A stretch of 64,000 nucleotides of DNA, taken from Sycobia sp. Sy_11 (taxonomy: Eukaryota > Arthropoda > Insecta > Hymenoptera > Epichrysomallidae). The notes under the pieces are model-generated. The model did not search any database. It worked only from the letters and a program-made list of their open reading frames with translations, and was not told the origin of the DNA. The DNA lies in the NCBI GenBank assembly GCA_018907035.1, contig JACCIC010000227.1:331001-395000 (forward strand), given 5' to 3'. Below are positions 47,764 through 58,919 of this stretch, piece by piece; position 1 is the stretch's first letter, and every line of letters begins with the position of its first letter. A program made the translations under genes and the position numbers.

Positions 47764-49016
47764 TTAGGAGGCAAACTTAGTTTCCGACCTTTTTAAACGG
47801 AACAGGGACATTTCTGATGAAAAATGTATACACGTTAGCTTAATCAAGATATTTTCCGTCATTTTCTAATATTTTTACTAATCTTTCTGGCAATATGGCG
47901 ATACCGTACGAAAGATAAATGGTGGTTTCGAGGTGATCCAATTATTCGCAAATTTACGCACTTCTTGAACATGTCGGAAGTGCGTATCAATGAGGTCGTG
48001 CTTTATCGATCTGAATAGGTGGTAATCAGGAGGCGCTATGTCTGGCGAATACGCTGGGTGTGGCAGCACTTCCCATTTGATCACTAACAGGGTGTTTTGA
48101 CAGCTTTCGCAACATGTGACCGAGCGTTTTCATGCAAGAGAATGACTTTGCGCCTACGTATTGCTGATGATTGCTCGATCAATTTCTGTTGCAAATCATT
48201 CAGCTGCAGTTTGTATACGTCAACAGTCACGATTTCATTCGGTTTTAGCAACTCGTAGTACAGCACACCCTGTCGATCCAACCAAATGCGCAGCAATATC
48301 TTTTGGCCGTAGATGTTCCGTTTGGGTGTCGATGTGGACGGTTGGCCTGGGTCGACCCTTAACTTTTTGCACTTAGGATTGTCATAGCAGATCCATTTTT
48401 CATCATCAATCACAATACGCCACAGAGAACTCTTCTTTTTTTTTCCTGGAAACCAAATACAGTGCTATGTTGTATCGATTCGGTCAAATCGTATGGTATC
48501 CATTTTCCCCCTTTATTCATTTTCCCATTGCATGTAAACGTTTGCCGACAGCTCTGTCACAGACTCCTAACTTATTAGTGAGTTTGAGCTGAGTTTTTGT
48601 CCCATAATGCTTGCAATTCATAATCTTCAAACTTTTTCGGCTGTCCAGAACATTCTTTGTCATTAACATCAGTATCTCCACTTCTAAACCGCTGAAACCA
48701 CTCTTTACATGTTGTAAGCGACAGAGCTTGTTTGCCATAAAATTCGTAACACAATCGATAAGTTTCTACTACTACACTACACTTTTTGCCAAATCAAAAT
48801 AGTGCAAATGGACATGTCGAAAAAACGATTCATCACAATTCATTTTTCGCTGATCAAAAAATTATAATGTTTACACAAATGATAGCGAATACTAACTGAA
48901 TTTTATAAGTAAATGCCAAAACTAAAAAATAAGTACTACATCCGACATATCTGACTTTTCGTACTACTTAGATCACCATTGAAACGTTATGGTTGGAAAG
49001 TAAGTTTTCTTCCTAA
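47764..49016 (-). mobile_element. Full-length but decayed mariner
   Basis: The 1253-base element is flanked by TA (47762-47763, 49017-49018). Its imperfect terminal inverted repeats are TTAGGAGGCAAACTTAGTTT at the left and TTAGGAAGAAAACTTACTTT read from the right. Length is that of an intact mariner. The minus-strand transposase is broken by frameshifts and stops. Confidence 0.88.
47878..48738 (-). pseudogene. Broken mariner transposase
   Basis: Three minus-strand pieces lie in order. 48738-48517 is the HTH region (NKLGVCDRAVGKRLHAMGK). 48413-48084 has DDEKWICYDNPKCKK around the first catalytic Asp, GQPSTSTPKRNIYGQK, and LLHENARSHVAK. 48084-47878 has HPAYSPDIAPPDYHLFRSIK with the third Asp. 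The second catalytic Asp, normally HDN in this block, reads HEN here. Together with the frame breaks this marks a dead copy. Confidence 0.88.
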
Positions 49017-49044
49017 TAGTATAAGTAGTTGTCTAGAAATTAAT

Positions 49045-50025
49045 AATGCCAGATTGTGCAGCCAATGAAATAGCAGATACAATTTTCTCTTAGAGGATGC
49101 CGAGGTAATTATATGAAATCAGCAAAGATATATCGTAATCACTTTCCCGATAGAAGGTACTCAAACGATTGTATTATCGCGAGACTTGTTGAGCGTCTAC
49201 GTCAACGATTAGTTTGTCCGCGACAAAGAAAACGAAATAAAGTATCAAAAAAAGATATTCCATAAGTGCATAGGGTGTCAGGTATGACAGCAATTCATCC
49301 TCATATTAGTAGCCGAAAAATTAAAAAACGATTAGGTATTCCAAAATCGATTGCATCGAATATTGAAAGTTCACAAATCCCATCCGCACCATGTAACACT
49401 GATACAAGAATTGCAAACTAGAGATTACAAACGAAAGCGTGCGTTTTATAGATAAAGCAAAGACTGATACAAGTTCAAAATTTTTGAATTACATATTATT
49501 TAATGATGAAGCCACTTTTCCGGTTACTGGTCAATTTAACAGACCAATTACCATTAGGGGTCTGTTGAAAATCCTCATTGGTATCAAGATTTGAATCATC
49601 AACACCGTTGGATTTTGAACGTATGATGCGGTATTGTAAATGGAAACATGATTGGACCCTATTTCTTCAAGGAAAACGTAAATCGGCATAACTATTTAAA
49701 TGTTTAATAAACGATTTACCGGGATTGCTCATAAATGTTGCCTTATAAATGGGACTCGGAGATTAATGTATAAGATGCAGTGGATTTGTAGAATGGTTAC
49801 TGAGGTCTCCAGAATTGCCAAGCTTAGATTCTTTTTGTGGAATATCTAAAAAATATTGTCTACGCTAAAGCACCCACCGCAAGCGAAAATATGATGCAAC
49901 GCATAATAACCGTATGTCGTAACATTCAAAGAAATGTTCTTCTATCTACTGTTAAAAGTTTTGAAAATCGAATTGAATTATGTCTTGACAAAAAGGGTCA
50001 ATTGTTTGAACACTTATTTAGATAA
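49045..50025 (+). pseudogene. Decayed IS630/Tc1-mariner-type transposase of a second lineage
   Basis: Frame fragments on the plus strand follow a widespread insect transposase that differs from the neighbouring mariners. They run CRGNYMKSAKIYRNHFPDRR, then MTAIHPHISSRKIKKRLGIP, then FNDEATFPVTGQFNR (first catalytic Asp in NDEA), an HQHRW...IGPYFF region, and finally NIVYAKAPTASENMMQRIIT ending GQLFEHLFR at 50025. Many stops and frameshifts separate the blocks. It begins almost directly after the mariner ending at 49016. Its own termini were not found. Confidence 0.7.
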
Positions 50026-50635
50026 ATTCGCTTAGCATGAAAATTCACTTTACCATTAATTTGAACATTCGTTCTTAATTGTCGCTGCTAGGTGATCAGC
50101 GAATATACCTTCAGTAGCTGGGATAACCACTTCCTTGCCTTAAGTGGTCGGGACAACTTCTTCCTGTTATTAAGTGGTCGGTGCAAAATGAATGTCATTC
50201 GTCAGTAATCCCTTTCAACAGTGCCCAACACTTTAATGACACATGAACGTAGTATTATTTGTTCTTTTGGATTTCGGAATAAAAAACAAGAATATCCATA
50301 AAAAAATTACGTTAACTATCAAATGACCTTAAAATCCGACCTCAAGTTCAAAGTCTACGTCGGTCAACCCCTTCATACCGAATAACTTTGATGGGAAACC
50401 TATTGTCGCTGACTCGCAATTTTGGAGTTATTTAGTCAGAAAATAGATTGACTTTCGACTGACCATTAGGGGTCAACATTTTAGCACTGAAATACATAGT
50501 GGAACGTAGAATTATCAGCCCTTTCCGATTCTAGAATAAAAAGTGAGGGTAACCATTTAAAAATCCAAGTTTACCTTAAAATAACTTGAATATCAATTTC
50601 AATGGGATACATACACACACACAAACACACCCACC

Positions 50636-50667
<32 letters not shown>

Positions 50668-51103
50668 TTATCTGTATCAGTTCCGGCTGAGATAATAATG
50701 TAACGGATTTATTAAACAGTTAACTCATATGTATGTGAAAACAACTATGTATTAATTATATTTCATATCGATAAATTTGCGTATGATATAATACTTCTGC
50801 AGAAAAAAATGAAGAATTCTATCGTGGGGTCTCTCTGAAACATCCTCAGTGATATTGCTATATTCAATTATTCCCGAAATCGTTCTCCTTATTTTTCTGC
50901 ACATTTATATATTTATGATTTATAGTACACTGATTATTAATATCATAATAGCTCTAAACATAACTTGAATATCTATTGCCAAATCCATAAAAACTCCATA
51001 ATAATTATCGTTTTTCGAATTTATTTTAGAAAATAAGAAAAATTTCAAAAACGTTAGTATCAAATTGATAGAGTTTAATTAAATATATATTTTATTTATT
51101 ATA
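50026..51103. other. Non-coding DNA with (CA)n tract
   Basis: No gene was recognised. A CA/CCCA microsatellite lies at 50612-50668. Repeated words such as GACCATTAGGGGTCA suggest decayed repeats. Confidence 0.45.
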
Positions 51104-51105
51104 TA

Positions 51106-52000
51106 ACACGTCGTTCAATAAGTTCCAAGATTAACCCAGCGATGGTGCTAGTAGTACCAAACTAGCCACGTTTCATTAGAGTATGAATCTTTTTATAAAA
51201 TGTGTACAAATTTCACGTTGATCGGACCATAAACAGCAAAGTTATCGAGGGTAGAGTAAAGTAACTTTGTAATTTATTTGAAAAATGAAAAAAGCGTGTT
51301 TCGCGTGTTGATAAAACATTGTTTTTTAATTGGTAAAAATACCGTAGAAGCCCAACAATGGCTTGAAAAGCATTACTCGGACTCCTCTCTATCCAAACCA
51401 ACGATTGGTATGCTAAGTTTAAACGTGGTCGTACGGACACAAATAATGCAGGACGTTTAGGTAGGCCATTGGAAGCCGTTACACCGGAAAATATGAGTGA
51501 AGTGTTAAATATTGTAATGAAATATCGTAAAATGAAGGTTCGTGAGCTTGCAGAAATTACACAGATATCATCTGGAAGCGTATTTACAATCCTTCATGTA
51601 ATAGAGTATAATAAGGTGGGATACAAGTGGGTGCCGCGATTGCTTTCAGTAGAACAAAAACAGCAACGAGTCGACGATTCAGAGAGCTATTTATCGATAT
51701 TTACTCGCAATGAAAAGGATTTCCTGTACTTCCTCACCCCCCGTATTTACCAGATTTAGCCCCCAGCGACTACTGGCTCTTTACTGATCTCAAAAAACTG
51801 CTAAAAAAGGAAGTTATTGCCGAAATTGAAGCCTATTTACAGCAAAGGATAAATCATTTTTTAAACATAGTATAGAAAAGTTGGTAAAACGTTGAACAAT
51901 TATATCACTCTAAAAGGAAATTCTAATGATGAATAAAAATTAGTTTTGATAAAAAATTATTGTATTCGTTGATAGTATCGGGGCTTATTGAACGACCTGT
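51106..52000 (+). mobile_element. Internally deleted mariner (895 bases)
   Basis: TA duplications flank terminal repeats ACACGTCGTTCAATAAGTTC (left) and ACAGGTCGTTCAATAAGCCC (right, read inward). The transposase is present as MKNEKSVFRVLIKHCFLIGK (51278) and EAVTPENMSEVLNIVMKYRK...VPRLLSVEQKQQRV (51469 onward). It then jumps to PYLPDLAPSDYWLF, so the block with the first two catalytic Asp is gone. It is non-autonomous at best. Confidence 0.88.
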
Positions 52001-52404
52001 TAGTTTTTTTAAATAAATAATATTACTGGATGAAAGTTCAATAATTCCGTTTCGGAATCTCCGGGCACCTTCAAATATATTTTTCTCGAGAAATGCTGTA
52101 GTAAAGAATAAAAACAAAAAATAAAAATATATATTTGAATGAGATTTGCAAATTTGGTTTAAACTATTTTTGGGAAATATCTTCGAAAGACTTTATTAAG
52201 GTTTTTCCCATGAAAATTCCAATCGAGAAATCGAATATAGCCACAGCGAGCTTACAGCAAGCATGCACAGTAAGTACATTATAATATTACAGAAAGTACA
52301 TTAAATTTAATGTAAACAGTGGATATTTCAATTCATCAATTAATAACAATTCTTGTCGTGAAACTATTGCATTTACCGTACTGTTATGTTTTACAATATA
52401 TATG

Positions 52405-52406
<2 letters not shown>

Positions 52407-52446
<40 letters not shown>
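52407..52446. repeat. (TA)n microsatellite
   Basis: AT tract. Confidence 0.95.
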
Positions 52447-52448
<2 letters not shown>

Positions 52449-52639
52449 GGGTGTCCTAGAATTAATGCGATAGATTACCATTTCTGCATAGATTATGGGA
52501 ATGCGAATGCAATAATAAAATTAACTTCAAATGACTTGATGTTAGTTTTCAAGCTATTCACTAATATCTAATATCCAATCAAAAACACAGGATTGGGTTT
52601 TTCGATTGAGGCTAGAACTAAAAAATGCAGGCGGAGACT

Positions 52640-53362
52640 CTGGTGAGCGCTGAAAGAAATGGGAAGAAACGAGCATCGTTTGTTTTTTATCTACAACGAT
52701 AAAACTTATCACGGCATGAGAGTGAGAGATCGATCGGGAGAGGCGTGCGTTCGCCCTTTCGTCGCATCCGATTTCGGTAATAAACCTCAGTTTGGTCTGT
52801 TTAACAATAATAAAACTCCTGAATCATGTGTCCACGTTCTAGATACTCCGCATATCAAATTATACATAAAGGTCTGCTTAAGAAAGCAAACGTCGATTTT
52901 ACTCCGTGTATTTTTTATACACAGATCACGGCGAACATGGAAAGAGAGTTTAAAAAAAGATGTTTCATATCTCTATCTCTCACTCCAATGCCATATCTGC
53001 AGTTTTAAGTATATGAAAGTGTAAAAACTAATAAAATGAGTTTCTGAATAGCCATTTCCGGTTTCTGGTTATTTGCTAAATATTGCCTCAGAAGAATCAA
53101 GGATAACTTCAGAAATTTCTCATGGATCTGGATTACCTAACAATATCGTGAATATTGCACAGTCTCCTAATCATTTTATTTTTTAAATTTCACTAAGAAT
53201 GATGCTTTCATAACAAAAGGTACTTTGTATAAAAATATTGCTCCATCCATGCAAAAATACTCAATATATTTATAATTTATTATTAGAATGGTGTTTTTCT
53301 TTTACAGGAAACTGTATTAATGCTAATATATAGATGAAGCTTTAAGAAAAAAAAGAGGAAAT
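52640..53362 (+). pseudogene. Decayed coding-like DNA upstream of a mariner insertion
   Basis: Partly open plus-strand frames (for example 52659-53024, FIYNDKTYHGMRVRDRSGEA) and a later piece ASEESRITSEISHGSGLPNN near 53090 look coding-like but shift frame. No family was recognised. With 54648-55280 this may be a gene or transposon split by the mariner at 53364. Confidence 0.25.
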
Positions 53363-53363
53363 A

Positions 53364-54647
53364 CGAGGGTGGATTGATAAGTTTCCGGCCTAACCAAGAG
53401 ATGGTACCACTAGTCCTAACTTGAGGTGGCGTTCTATAGTACCATCCGTAGATAGCTTGTAGCTATAGTTTCAGTCCGATCGCCATGTTAGTTTAGATTT
53501 AACAAGACGCCTCCGTGTTTTTCGTAAAAATGGAAAAGCTGGAAAATCGTACTGTCATCAAATAGTTTTATTTGAAGGGGTTAACGCCGAAGGAATTGAA
53601 AGAAGAGATGGGCTCAACACTGGGGACATCCTCCCTATCATATTCAACCGTTAAGCAGTGGGTTTCCGAGTTTAAAAAGGGTCGTGTGAGCACCTCTGAT
53701 GAGCCTGGCTCAGGACGCGCCATTGAGGTCACAACTACAGATATAATCGAAAAAATCCATCACATATAGTGCTGGAAAACCGTAGATGAAAAATGCGTGA
53801 GATAGCTGAGACCTGTAAGATGTCATATGAACGTGTACAAAATATTTTGCACTAACATTTGTATATGAAAAAGCTCTGTGCAAGATGGGTGCTGCGTTTG
53901 CTAACAGTCGACCAAAAATTGTTTCGAAAGAACATTTCTACCACCAATTTGGCGTTCTATAAGCGTAATCCAAGCGAATTTTTGCGTTGATTCGTAACCG
54001 TTGACGAAACTTGGATCCACCACTACACTCCTGAAACCAAACAACAGTCTAAACGGTGGATTGGACCAGAGGAATGAACTCCAAAGAAGGCAAAAACAAT
54101 TTTTTCGGCGAATAAGGTTATGGCTACTGTTTTTTGGGATGCAAGAGGTATTATATACATTGATTACCTTAAAAAGGATAAAAATACCACTGATCAATAC
54201 TACGCAGACTTACTGCAACGTTTGAGTCATGATTGAGTAATGTGAAAATTAAACGACCTCATCTGGCGAAGAAAAAAATCTTGTTTCATTACGATAACGC
54301 ACCAGTGCACATGTCTATCGTTACGATGGCTAAAATCAACGATCTGAAGTTTGAATTGATGCGGCACCCTCCCTACTCTTCAGACTTAGTCCCGAGTGAC
54401 TATTATCTGTTTCCTAACCTCAAAAAATGGCTTGGCGGTAAGAGATTTGCGGACAATGAAGAAGTAATCAAAGTTGTAAATGGGTATTTTAAAGAGCTTG
54501 ACGAATCAATCTATAGAGATGGTGCTACTAGACTAGAACACCGCCATGAGAAATGTATCAGCCTTGGAGGAGATTATTTTGAGAAAAAAAAGTTCTTAAA
54601 AACGTTATTTTTCTTGGTCAGGCCGGAAACTTATCAATCCACCCTCG
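53364..54647 (+). mobile_element. Full-length mariner with perfect 27-base inverted repeats
   Basis: The 1284-base element starts CGAGGGTGGATTGATAAGTT and ends in its exact complement over 27 bases, with TA duplications at 53362-53363 and 54648-54649. Transposase pieces on the plus strand cover the whole protein: KGLTPKELKEEMGS, VDETWIHHYTPETKQQS (first Asp), HYDNAPVHMS (second Asp) and DLVPSDYYLFPNLKKWLGGK (third Asp). All three catalytic Asp survive but stops and at least one frameshift (near 54235) break the gene. Confidence 0.92.
53572..54640 (+). pseudogene. Broken mariner transposase with all three catalytic Asp codons
   Basis: The N-terminal frame (53572-53769) carries the first HTH and the linker GSGRAIEV. 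The C-terminal frame opening at 54233 runs from KRPHLAKKKILFHYDNAPVH to the end. That frame reads on past the element end into flanking DNA (to 54841), so the terminal repeat is translated in the apparent protein. Confidence 0.85.
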
Positions 54648-55280
54648 TAGTAGAAAAGACAGTTCCTGAATTACCTGTGAATCCTAAAGTCGAAAATACA
54701 GATAATTTAGACACATATAGTTTCATAAATGTTGGTGCAAATGATTTGGAGTTCTCAGGAAATGCATTAAATATCTTAAAAGATAAAAACAATATAATTG
54801 CAAATGTATATCAGAATGAACAAGATGCACAGAAAGGCTAAAAAGTGTGTATTGTCTTATAATAAAACATTTAATTGCTTATTAATTAGGTCATTAATAT
54901 CATAAATTTTATTTTTAGGTACAACTGAAGTATATAAGGCAAAAATCGACAAAATCAGGTAGGTACCTATAGGTAGGAGAAGGTTCTCCTTTGAAAAAAG
55001 CTTTGAGTTGGCCCAATGAAAACTCAAGTAAAAATTCTAATAAGAAGAGAAAAAACATATACCTTCCATAACTTCCGATGTATGGATGGATCAACAGAAA
55101 ATATTCTTAAAGACAGGGAAAAAGACAATTAAAAATAGCAGAGAGAAAGCGAAGGCGAGAAGAACTTAAAATTATAAAAGCAAAAGAGAAAGAAGAAAGG
55201 AAAAGAGCTTCAGAATAAAAGAAAAAAATTAATGATGAAATTAAAAAGTTGATGCTACAAAGAAAAAAAAACTTAAAATC
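54648..55280 (+). pseudogene. Decayed frame downstream of mariner, possibly pogo/Tigger-type C-terminus
   Basis: After the mariner, the frame continues as EKTVPELPVNPKVENTDNL to a stop at 54841. A later stretch (54990-55280) reads SPLKKALSWPNENSS, then Lys/Arg/Glu-rich sequence. A KKALxWP block followed by a charged tail is seen at the C-terminus of some DDE-1 (CENP-B/Tigger-like) transposases; I infer this only loosely. Stops show that it is dead. Confidence 0.3.
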
Positions 55281-55919
55281 GAAATAGAATTTCTCGTGCT
55301 AAATTATGTATAGTTACTTATTGGCGCAGAGGAATTCGTACTATGAGTCAAATGTTTGTGGTTAGTTATTTATTGGGACAAAGGTACTTATCTATATTTT
55401 CGAATATTCTATGAATAATTATATAAATCAATTTGGGGCTGTTATTGAGAAAATATTGTATCTAGTTTATCAAATATTCAAGGAATTTTGAAAATGTACG
55501 CAATTTATCCTGTAATTGACGATTAATTTAACTAGTTACTTATTGGTATTTTTACCTTATATGGAGAATACGAGAGAGATAGAGAGACAGATTTTCTTAC
55601 ATAAGAAAATATAAAATGTTCAAACAATATAATACCAACATCATACCTTCTATAGGATATTAATCCCAAAATTAAATTTAACCATTCAAATAAGCTAGTT
55701 TAGTATTAATAGTTAAAGCTTGTTACTTTGAGTTGATATTCGATAAAATGCAAGTCGCCACCTGCTGGTTACTGGTGGAACTGATTGCTAAGGCTATGAG
55801 CAACAACGCACACGCATTTTACTGCATATATTTCATACGCGTATGATTTTTAGATTTTAATTCACACCACCAATAGTATATTAGAGTAGGTTTTTAGATT
55901 TTAATTCACACCACCAATT

Positions 55920-56602
55920 CGGAAACAAAATTGAAGTATTAAAGGGTGTCATTGACAGAGCAATTAAATTGTCACATAAAGATTTTAGACAAAATAATTT
56001 ACAGATAGTAAGAGAAACTTTCATTAATAATGGTTATCCAATTCAATTTATTAATAGATTAATTGCTGAGATTGTTTTACATTTATAATACTGAAAATAG
56101 ACATAGTGCAGGAATTGATGTTAACGGAGGCAAAATTATTGTCTTGCCATCTGTTAGAGGATTGTCTGAAAGAATAAAAAGAAATTTTCGGAAATATAAC
56201 ATTCAAATTTTCTTTAAAAATAGCAATAATTTGAGTAGATTGTTTAATAATTACAAAGATAAGGATGATTTATGCTTAAAATCAGGAGTTGTTTACAAGA
56301 TTAATTGCATGGATTGTGATAAATACTATATTGGACAAACAGGTAGATATTTAAAAAAGAGAATTTATTAACATAAATATAGTTTACGTAGCTCACATAT
56401 TACTTCCGGTTTAAAAGAGCATTGTTCAAAGTTTTTACATTCTTTTGATTTTGTGAATGTGGATATTTTGGAACATGGTATTAATAATAAGTATAAACGG
56501 GAGAGTCTTGAAAGTATTCACATTTCCAGGAATCGAAATAATGTGAATTTAATGTTAGAGTCTGGTAGATTGGACAGTGTTTATCATTCCTTATTAAATT
56601 GA
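55920..56602 (+). pseudogene. Penelope-like ORF C-terminus with GIY-YIG endonuclease
   Basis: The piece GNKIEVLKGVIDRAIKL...INNGYPIQFINRL (55920-56085) is followed, after a frameshift, by 56063-56602 carrying VVYKINCMDCDKYYIGQTGR, the GIY-YIG signature of Penelope-like elements. A TAA at 56369-56371 replaces an expected Glu codon, and the same frame goes on (HKYSLRSSHITSGLKEHCSK ... RLDSVYHSLLN) to a final TGA at 56602. The copy is inactive. Confidence 0.85.
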
Positions 56603-56703
56603 TTGGTTTTGGACAATTTGTGTAGAGGGGGAATTTATATTTAATTTACTAAATTTGGTGATGGGGATGGGTATATATAGATTAGAATATAAGGTTTAGT
56701 TTA

Positions 56704-56743
56704 GTTCCTGATGAGGAGCCGTAGCGAGCTCGAAACGTTGGAC
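56704..56743 (+). ncRNA. Hammerhead ribozyme-like motif in Penelope 3' region
   Basis: The elements occur in the order of a hammerhead: stem I strand GTTC, core CTGATGA, stem II GAGC...GCTC, core GAAA, a minimal stem III (AC/GT), cleavage-site T, and stem I partner GGAC (G-C, T-A, T-G, C-G pairs). One extra G at the base of stem II is not ideal. Minimal hammerheads are known in Penelope-like elements and are thought to act in tandem or dimeric form. Confidence 0.55.
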
Positions 56744-57012
56744 AAGTCTTCAATTAGGTAAGGGTGTTGGGGACAGTCAGACTGCACTTTACTAACAAAG
56801 AATTTTTTCAGCTAATATTTTTTTTTCAGATTAGTCTACGAGGGTGAATGTAAACAAGGACAGTCTGACTGTCATTATAAATTTAATTTAATTTTTAATT
56901 TAATTTTTATTTTTAATTTTTATTTTATTTTTTATTTATTTTTATTTTTATTTTATTTTTAGATTGAATTGATTGGACTGTAAGACCAATAAAAAAATAT
57001 TTAATAATTTCA

Positions 57013-58868
57013 TAAACATTGACAACAATTTACGGATTCCTACTGTTCTTATTGCTCCTAACAGTGTTCCAACCTTGGAACAACCTATCGGCAATTGATC
57101 GAAATCACGTTCTTAGGACAACGCTTTGCTGGTATATATAATGCATATAAGCGGACATTTTATACCGGTTGTGACAACGCTCTTACAAAGATAATTTGAA
57201 TTGACACCATGCGTTGGTAAATTAAAAACTGATACAAATATAAAACCGTCGCTACAACGTTTCAATCGGAAGTAAAACGGTTCATATATCTGCATATTTG
57301 TTATTGCATTCAGAATGATTAGTAATTTTGTTAAAATGAAAAAATAATAAAAAGTTTTTACGCATATTATCCGCACCGGCAGGTGGCGTCTTATTATATA
57401 TCCCTGCGCCGACATCGAGACGCTGCCTACTGCATATGCGTACATTCGCTGATACATCACAAAAAGTTCCAGCTAAATCACTCTCGATCTTATTTATAAA
57501 ATAGAATAATTTAACAGTAAAAGCAGCTATTTCGATGAATCTTTTAAATTTAACATTAATTTTTCTAATCTTCATAGTATTGTTTATTCTAATATGGGAA
57601 TTCTCTTATAACCAATATACTATATAACATAAAATAATTCTTTGAAACCTTATCTTACTTTAATGTATAATTTCAAATTACTTTTTTTTCAACTTTTGTT
57701 TTTATATTACAATAATAATGAAATTCAATCTTAATTATGTTCTCTTGTGGTAAACACTTTCGAATATTACATAGTTCTGCTTTCTTTTGTCCGTATTGTA
57801 CTTTATACTTAAAAAGATTATTTACAATTTCTTAATTAGTTTTAATTATCTTTACACTTTACATTTTACATTCATGAGATACCAACGCATATAATGAAAG
57901 CTCTTTCCCTACTGTGTTACGCGCGTACGCGCGGGATATTATACTTTTTTGAAAGCAATATTAAAAAGAAAATTATAAAATTATTAAGGTTTCCATTGTT
58001 CTTTGTACCACGTCTATATATTACATAATTCGTTCATACTAGCATAAACCCATAATTGTCAATATCGTAGTCGTAGACCTAAATCATTCTAATTATTATT
58101 ATTAAGGTCTTAAATTGAAGATATTTGAATTTACTATTATTTAAAAATACGAATATGTTTCGGTAATTTTTATGAGCTAAAGAAATTTGTCAATTACAAG
58201 AAAGTTTTCAAACAATTCTGAACGAATTAAAAATTAGTAATCAATTACAAGTATATTTAAAAAAATCAGAGTAAGATGATTAACTATTTTTCACTGCATT
58301 TATTACTGTTAAGTTTTGAAAATACTGAATCTATATGGAATTTGATTTTGTATACCACCTATTCTTGTTATTTTTTCGTCCTAGGAGTTTTTCCGAAATA
58401 ATTATAATCCGAAATAATAATAATTTGTTAAAAAACTTCGAAAATTTTCAATACAACTAGCAATATAACGATATTACGTCTGTTCATTAATCTACTCATT
58501 TCGCCAAATCCGATCGTGAATAAAAAGTAAACTACTCAAAACTTTAACCAAAAATGATCTAATCTAACTGGACGTGGTATAATATGTTGATAGAGCGTGG
58601 TATAATATGTGGTAATATATATAGATTATTATAGTATATAGGCATCGAGATAACATATAGGCCATACATATAGATAGGCCTATATAGAGTTATGGCAGGT
58701 TACGCTTATACGGTTTACGAGTTTACTTACATTAGAGCTAAGATATATCCATCTGATGTAGATAGATATTTCTAGATATTCATATATCTATCTTTATATA
58801 TGTTTATAATTCAATAATATAATAACCGCAGAAAAGTGTTTATTATAGCAAATTATTTTGTTTTCTAG
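57013..58868. other. AT-rich intergenic DNA
   Basis: No coding exon could be supported. Open frames at 57113-57575 on the minus strand overlap each other and show no family motif. A splice-acceptor-like TTTTCTAG ends at 58868, just before the HEXD start. Confidence 0.5.
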
Positions 58869-58919
58869 GAATCCTAGACAAATAGCTATATTTTCAATGT
58901 AAAGATGTTGTGATTAATA

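Larger units (their letters stand above)
55915..57012 (+). mobile_element. Penelope-like retroelement, 5'-truncated 3' part
   Basis: The copy includes the end of the single ORF with a GIY-YIG endonuclease domain, a 3' region with a hammerhead-like motif (56704-56743), the palindromic word GACAGTCTGACTGTC, an AT-rich (ATTTT)n run and the terminus ATTGGACTGTAAGACCAATA. The 3' region is shared with the fold-back elements at 22381-22741 and 62602-62836. The reverse-transcriptase part is missing. Confidence 0.85.

Noticed and set aside
57113..57575. 115- and 97-codon minus frames
   Set aside because: The two frames overlap in different phases and show no family similarity; probably chance.
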